This document shows, piece after piece, positions 61,250 to 64,000 of a stretch of 64,000 bases of DNA. The notes under the pieces were generated by a model. That model did no database searches and was not told where the DNA came from. It saw nothing but the letters and a program-made list of their open reading frames with translations. Both the position numbers and the translations under genes were made by a program. Each line of letters opens with the position of its first letter. The stretch's first letter is position 1. Source of the DNA: an uncultured Bacteroidia bacterium (GTDB taxonomy: Bacteria > Bacteroidota > Bacteroidia > Bacteroidales > UBA932); contig CADAAA010000009.1 in the NCBI GenBank assembly GCA_902785785.1, positions 34,870 through 98,869 of the forward strand. Direction: 5' to 3'.

Positions 61250-62440
61250 ATGCAGATTTCCAACCGTTCAAGGAGCATGCAGAGCTCGCCGATACGCAAG
61301 CTCGCCCCTTTCGCCGACGTCGCCAAGCGCCAGGGCATCCACGTATATCATCTGAACATAGGTCAGCCGGACATCAAGACTCCTGTCTGCGGACTGGAGG
61401 CCTTGAAAGGAGTTGACCGCAGTATACTGGAGTACAGTCCCTCCCAGGGAATGCTGAGCCTCAGGGCAAAGATGGTGTCATACTACGCCGAATACGGCAT
61501 CGACCTTAGTCCGGATGAGATCATCATCACTACCGGAGGATCGGAAGCGGTTGAGTTCGCATACATGGCATGTCTGGATCCGGGAGACGAGATAATCGTC
61601 ACCGACCCCTCCTATGCCAACTACATGGCTTTTGCCCAGAGCTGCGGTGCCGTCATGAAGCCGATTCACACATCTATCGAAGACGGTTTCAAGCTGCCGC
61701 CTGTAGAGCGTTTCGAGGAGCAGATAACACCCAAGACCAAGGCCATCCTCATCTGCAATCCGAACAATCCTACCGGTTACCTTTACACTAAGGAGGAGAT
61801 GCGCAGGATCCGTGACATAGTGAAGAAGCACGACCTGTTCCTGTTTTCCGACGAGGTTTACCGCGAATTCATCTATTCGAAGGAGCCTTACATTTCCGCT
61901 TGCCACCTGGAAGGGATCGAGCAGAACGTCGTTCTCATCGACTCGGTATCAAAGCGTTATTCCGAGTGCGGAATACGCATTGGGGCACTCATTACCAAGA
62001 ACAAGGATATACGTGAAGCGGTGATGAAGTTCTGCCAGGCCCGCCTCAGTCCGCCTCTCATCGGACAGATCATTGCCGAGGCTTCCCTGAGTACGCCCCA
62101 GGAGTATATGTCACAGGTCTATGACGAGTATCTTGCCCGTCGCAATTTCCTTATCGACGGGCTCAACAAGATTCCCGGCGTCTATTCGCCGATACCGATG
62201 GGTGCTTTCTATACCATGGTACGCCTTCCCGTAGAGGATGCTGAGGATTTCTGCAAGTGGTGCCTGACTGATTTCTCGTACAATGGACAGACCGTCATGA
62301 TGGCTCCGGGATCCGGCTTCTATACCGATCCGAGTGAAGGCAGGGACGAAGTACGCCTGGCGTACGTGCTTAACCGCGAGGATCTCGGCAAGGCCCTGGA
62401 AGTCCTTGCCAAGGCCCTCGAGGTATATAATTCACGCTAA
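61250..62440 (+). CDS. PLP-dependent aminotransferase (class I/II, aspartate aminotransferase-like)
   Basis: The 396-residue fold-type I enzyme has IRKLAPFADVAKRQGIHVYHLNIGQPD at the start, ITTGGSEAVEFAYMACLDPGDEI for PLP phosphate binding, ILICNPNNPTGYLYTKEEM (Asn and Asp region), FLFSDEVYREFIY and the Schiff-base Lys in SVSKRYSECGIRIGAL. It transfers an amino group between an amino acid and 2-oxoglutarate; the exact substrate is not clear. It stands alone with its own promoter downstream of the three palindromes. Confidence 0.92.
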   Translation: MQISNRSRSMQSSPIRKLAPFADVAKRQGIHVYHLNIGQPDIKTPVCGLEALKGVDRSILEYSPSQGMLSLRAKMVSYYAEYGIDLSPDEIIITTGGSEAVEFAYMACLDPGDEIIVTDPSYANYMAFAQSCGAVMKPIHTSIEDGFKLPPVERFEEQITPKTKAILICNPNNPTGYLYTKEEMRRIRDIVKKHDLFLFSDEVYREFIYSKEPYISACHLEGIEQNVVLIDSVSKRYSECGIRIGALITKNKDIREAVMKFCQARLSPPLIGQIIAEASLSTPQEYMSQVYDEYLARRNFLIDGLNKIPGVYSPIPMGAFYTMVRLPVEDAEDFCKWCLTDFSYNGQTVMMAPGSGFYTDPSEGRDEVRLAYVLNREDLGKALEVLAKALEVYNSR

Positions 62441-62469
62441 GCTTTTCAGACTTAAGCAATATAAAACAA

Positions 62470-62497
62470 AAGAGGGTGACTTCTCAGTCACCCTCTT
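62470..62497. terminator. Bidirectional terminator between the aminotransferase and GH10-CE1 genes
   Basis: Perfect 12-bp stem AAGAGGGTGACT/AGTCACCCTCTT, loop TCTC. On the minus strand it is followed by TTGTTTTATA, so it mainly serves the GH10-CE1 gene. Confidence 0.82.
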
Positions 62498-62505
62498 AAG
62501 TATCT

Positions 62506-64000
62506 CTATTTGAAGAGCATCGGAGCCATCTCGAGGAGGCAGCGCCTCCAGGTCAGGAACTCATGTGCGGTACCTTCGGAGATATAGCCCTTGGCATTGA
62601 AGCCGGCAGCCTTGAGGTCTGCGACAGCATTGAGCGTTCGCTCGGCGCTCTCCTTGGAGCCGCAGCCGATGAAGATACCCCTCACCTGCTTGGGATCCTG
62701 GATCTCCTGGGGAGTATAGACACCGCCGGAGAGCAGGCCATAGTATCCGAATACCTCGGGACGGGCCAGCGTGATCGTGTGGGTCTCACCGCCACCCATG
62801 GAAAGGCCGGCCATGGCGCGGCCCCACTTGTCAGTGCGGGTCTTGTAGTGAGAATCGATATAAGGAACAAGTTCGTCACAGAGCACGGTGCCGAAGTCGG
62901 CGCTGGTCGGGCCGGGGATGCCGAGGCGCTGCTCGTTGGTCATACCGTAAGTCATGACGACGAGGAACGGCTCGATCTTGCCTTCGGCGATGAGGTTGTC
63001 CATGATGAGGTTGGCATGGCCCTGATTCCACCAGGCATACTCGTTCTCACCCCAGCCATGCTGCAGATAGAGGACGGGGAACTTGGCTTTCTTCTTGGAG
63101 GTGTCGTAGGTCGGAGGGACATAGACGAAGGCGCGGCGCATCTGCTTGGTGCTCTCGGACCAGAACAGGACCTGCTCGACAGTTCCGTGAGGGATATCGT
63201 TGCGCTCCTCGTAGAAGGCACGGTCGTGGGCGGGAATCTCGATACCGCTCTCCCAACGGGAAGAACCGTAGTAGTTGTGCGTACCGGGATCGTTGACGAC
63301 ACCGCCGTCAATCGTCAGGTGATAATAATGGAAGCCCTCATCCATGGGACCAGAAGTGGTTCCCATCCAGTAACCGTCGTCGTTCTTATGAAGGACGGTG
63401 CCGCCGGAACCGCCAAGGCCGAGGCTCACGATGACTGACTGAGCCTTAGGGGCATAAACGCGGAAGCGGGCATAGCCCTGGGAGTTCACCATCGGATACT
63501 GCTGGCCGGGCTGGTTGAGTTCGGAAGGCTTGAAGTCCTCGCGGATAACGGCCTTGTCCTGAGCGGGATCGAAGCCCTTCACGAGGAAATAGGAGCGCTT
63601 GGGCTGATATTCAGTATCGAAGAGGAGCGGCGAGTTGTTGGCACCGAGCCAGGAGTCACGGTCACTCACATTCCAGAAGGTCACGCAGTCGACCACGTCG
63701 GCGTGCTTGCGGAGGACCTTGAAGAGGTTGACATACTGGTCGTTCTGAAGAGCGGTCTGCCAAGCCTCGAGAGGAGTGCTCTGGCCGCGGCTGAAGTTCA
63801 GCTGGCCACCCTGATCGGTGTTGACGCGGATGTCAAGCTCGGTGATATGGATGTGCTTGACGATGGATTTATACTTCGTGATAGCAGCATCGATCTCCTC
63901 AGCGGTAGGGCTGTAGATGTTGTAATGGCCCTGCATGCCGATACCGTCGATCGGAACGCCGGCAGCCTTCATCCTCTGGACGAGCTCGAAGATGCGCTGG
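62506..64000 (-). CDS. GH10 endo-xylanase/CE1 feruloyl esterase fusion (5' end beyond window)
   Basis: The frame is open to the right edge; about 498 residues are visible. The first 165 are the C-terminal part of a GH10 barrel: GIGMQGHYNIYSPT, the nucleophile Glu in HIHITELDIRVN, and VTFWNVSDRDSWLG. Then comes a beta-sandwich of the esterase N-terminal/CBM48-like type (ARFRVYAPKAQSVIVSLG; GFHYYHLTIDG). The last 270 residues form a CE1 esterase with FPVLYLQHGWGENE, the nucleophile Ser in MAGLSMGGGETH and the His in GTAHEFLTWR. Such fusions cut arabinoxylan chains and remove ferulate or acetate. A signal peptide should lie beyond the window. Confidence 0.9.
   Translation of the reverse strand, partial: QRIFELVQRMKAAGVPIDGIGMQGHYNIYSPTAEEIDAAITKYKSIVKHIHITELDIRVNTDQGGQLNFSRGQSTPLEAWQTALQNDQYVNLFKVLRKHADVVDCVTFWNVSDRDSWLGANNSPLLFDTEYQPKRSYFLVKGFDPAQDKAVIREDFKPSELNQPGQQYPMVNSQGYARFRVYAPKAQSVIVSLGLGGSGGTVLHKNDDGYWMGTTSGPMDEGFHYYHLTIDGGVVNDPGTHNYYGSSRWESGIEIPAHDRAFYEERNDIPHGTVEQVLFWSESTKQMRRAFVYVPPTYDTSKKKAKFPVLYLQHGWGENEYAWWNQGHANLIMDNLIAEGKIEPFLVVMTYGMTNEQRLGIPGPTSADFGTVLCDELVPYIDSHYKTRTDKWGRAMAGLSMGGGETHTITLARPEVFGYYGLLSGGVYTPQEIQDPKQVRGIFIGCGSKESAERTLNAVADLKAAGFNAKGYISEGTAHEFLTWRRCLLEMAPMLFK

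Overview
The window reads as a chromosomal segment of a moderately GC-rich Bacteroidales bacterium (Bacteroidota). The evidence is SusC/SusD pairs, a hybrid two-component regulator with a propeller sensor, many promoters of the Bacteroidota type (TAnnTTTG -7 box, TTG or TTTG about 20 bases upstream), DUF4493, fimbrillin-like and Stealth proteins, a small Hc1/histone H1-like protein, and exported peptidases typical of gut or rumen members. The genus cannot be fixed from sequence alone. No phage, insertion sequence or CRISPR array is visible, and there is one tRNA.

Layout. 1-4105 (minus): secA, a bactofilin and a LemA protein cut by the window edge. 4256-7503: a surface-polysaccharide patch with two glycosyltransferases and a convergent polysaccharide pyruvyl transferase, followed by tRNA-Gly(CCC). 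7766-26777: a xylan/xylo-oligosaccharide region with an LTxxQ-type secreted protein, GH3 glucosidase/xylosidase, CE1-like esterase, xylA and xylB, a SusC/SusD pair, a divergent hybrid regulator, a GPH-type sugar symporter and a cytoplasmic GH43. 26880-35602: an M16 peptidase, a DUF4493-like lipoprotein, a second LTxxQ protein, an Omp85-like barrel and the UvrD/PcrA helicase. 35676-41477: a complete nqrABCDEF operon. 41677-46698: a fimbrillin-like lipoprotein, a Stealth protein and uvrA. 46764-57305: a peptidase-rich stretch (DPP III, clostripain-like C11, M6, C1B) interleaved with a XerC/D recombinase, rplY-pth and a histone H1-like gene. 57280-60136 (minus): tyrS, rbfA and a LolC/E-type permease. 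60245-62440: tpiA and a PLP aminotransferase. 62506-64000: the 3' part of a GH10 xylanase-CE1 feruloyl esterase fusion that runs off the right edge.

How the carbohydrate genes fit together (inference from families): outer-membrane SusC/D binds and imports xylo-oligosaccharides, the periplasmic GH3 and esterase trim them, the symporter carries short products across the inner membrane, GH43 releases xylose, and XylA/XylB feed it to the pentose phosphate pathway. The hybrid regulator sits between susC and the symporter and probably controls the set.

The most unusual items are: (i) a 121-bp element with 29-bp terminal inverted repeats lying in frame inside uvrD; (ii) a full-length hybrid two-component regulator with no histidine-kinase ATPase domain; (iii) three related palindromes in the tpiA-aminotransferase gap; (iv) a 20-bp-spaced direct repeat upstream of xylB that looks like an activator site; and (v) a structured leader ahead of the ribosomal protein bL25 gene.
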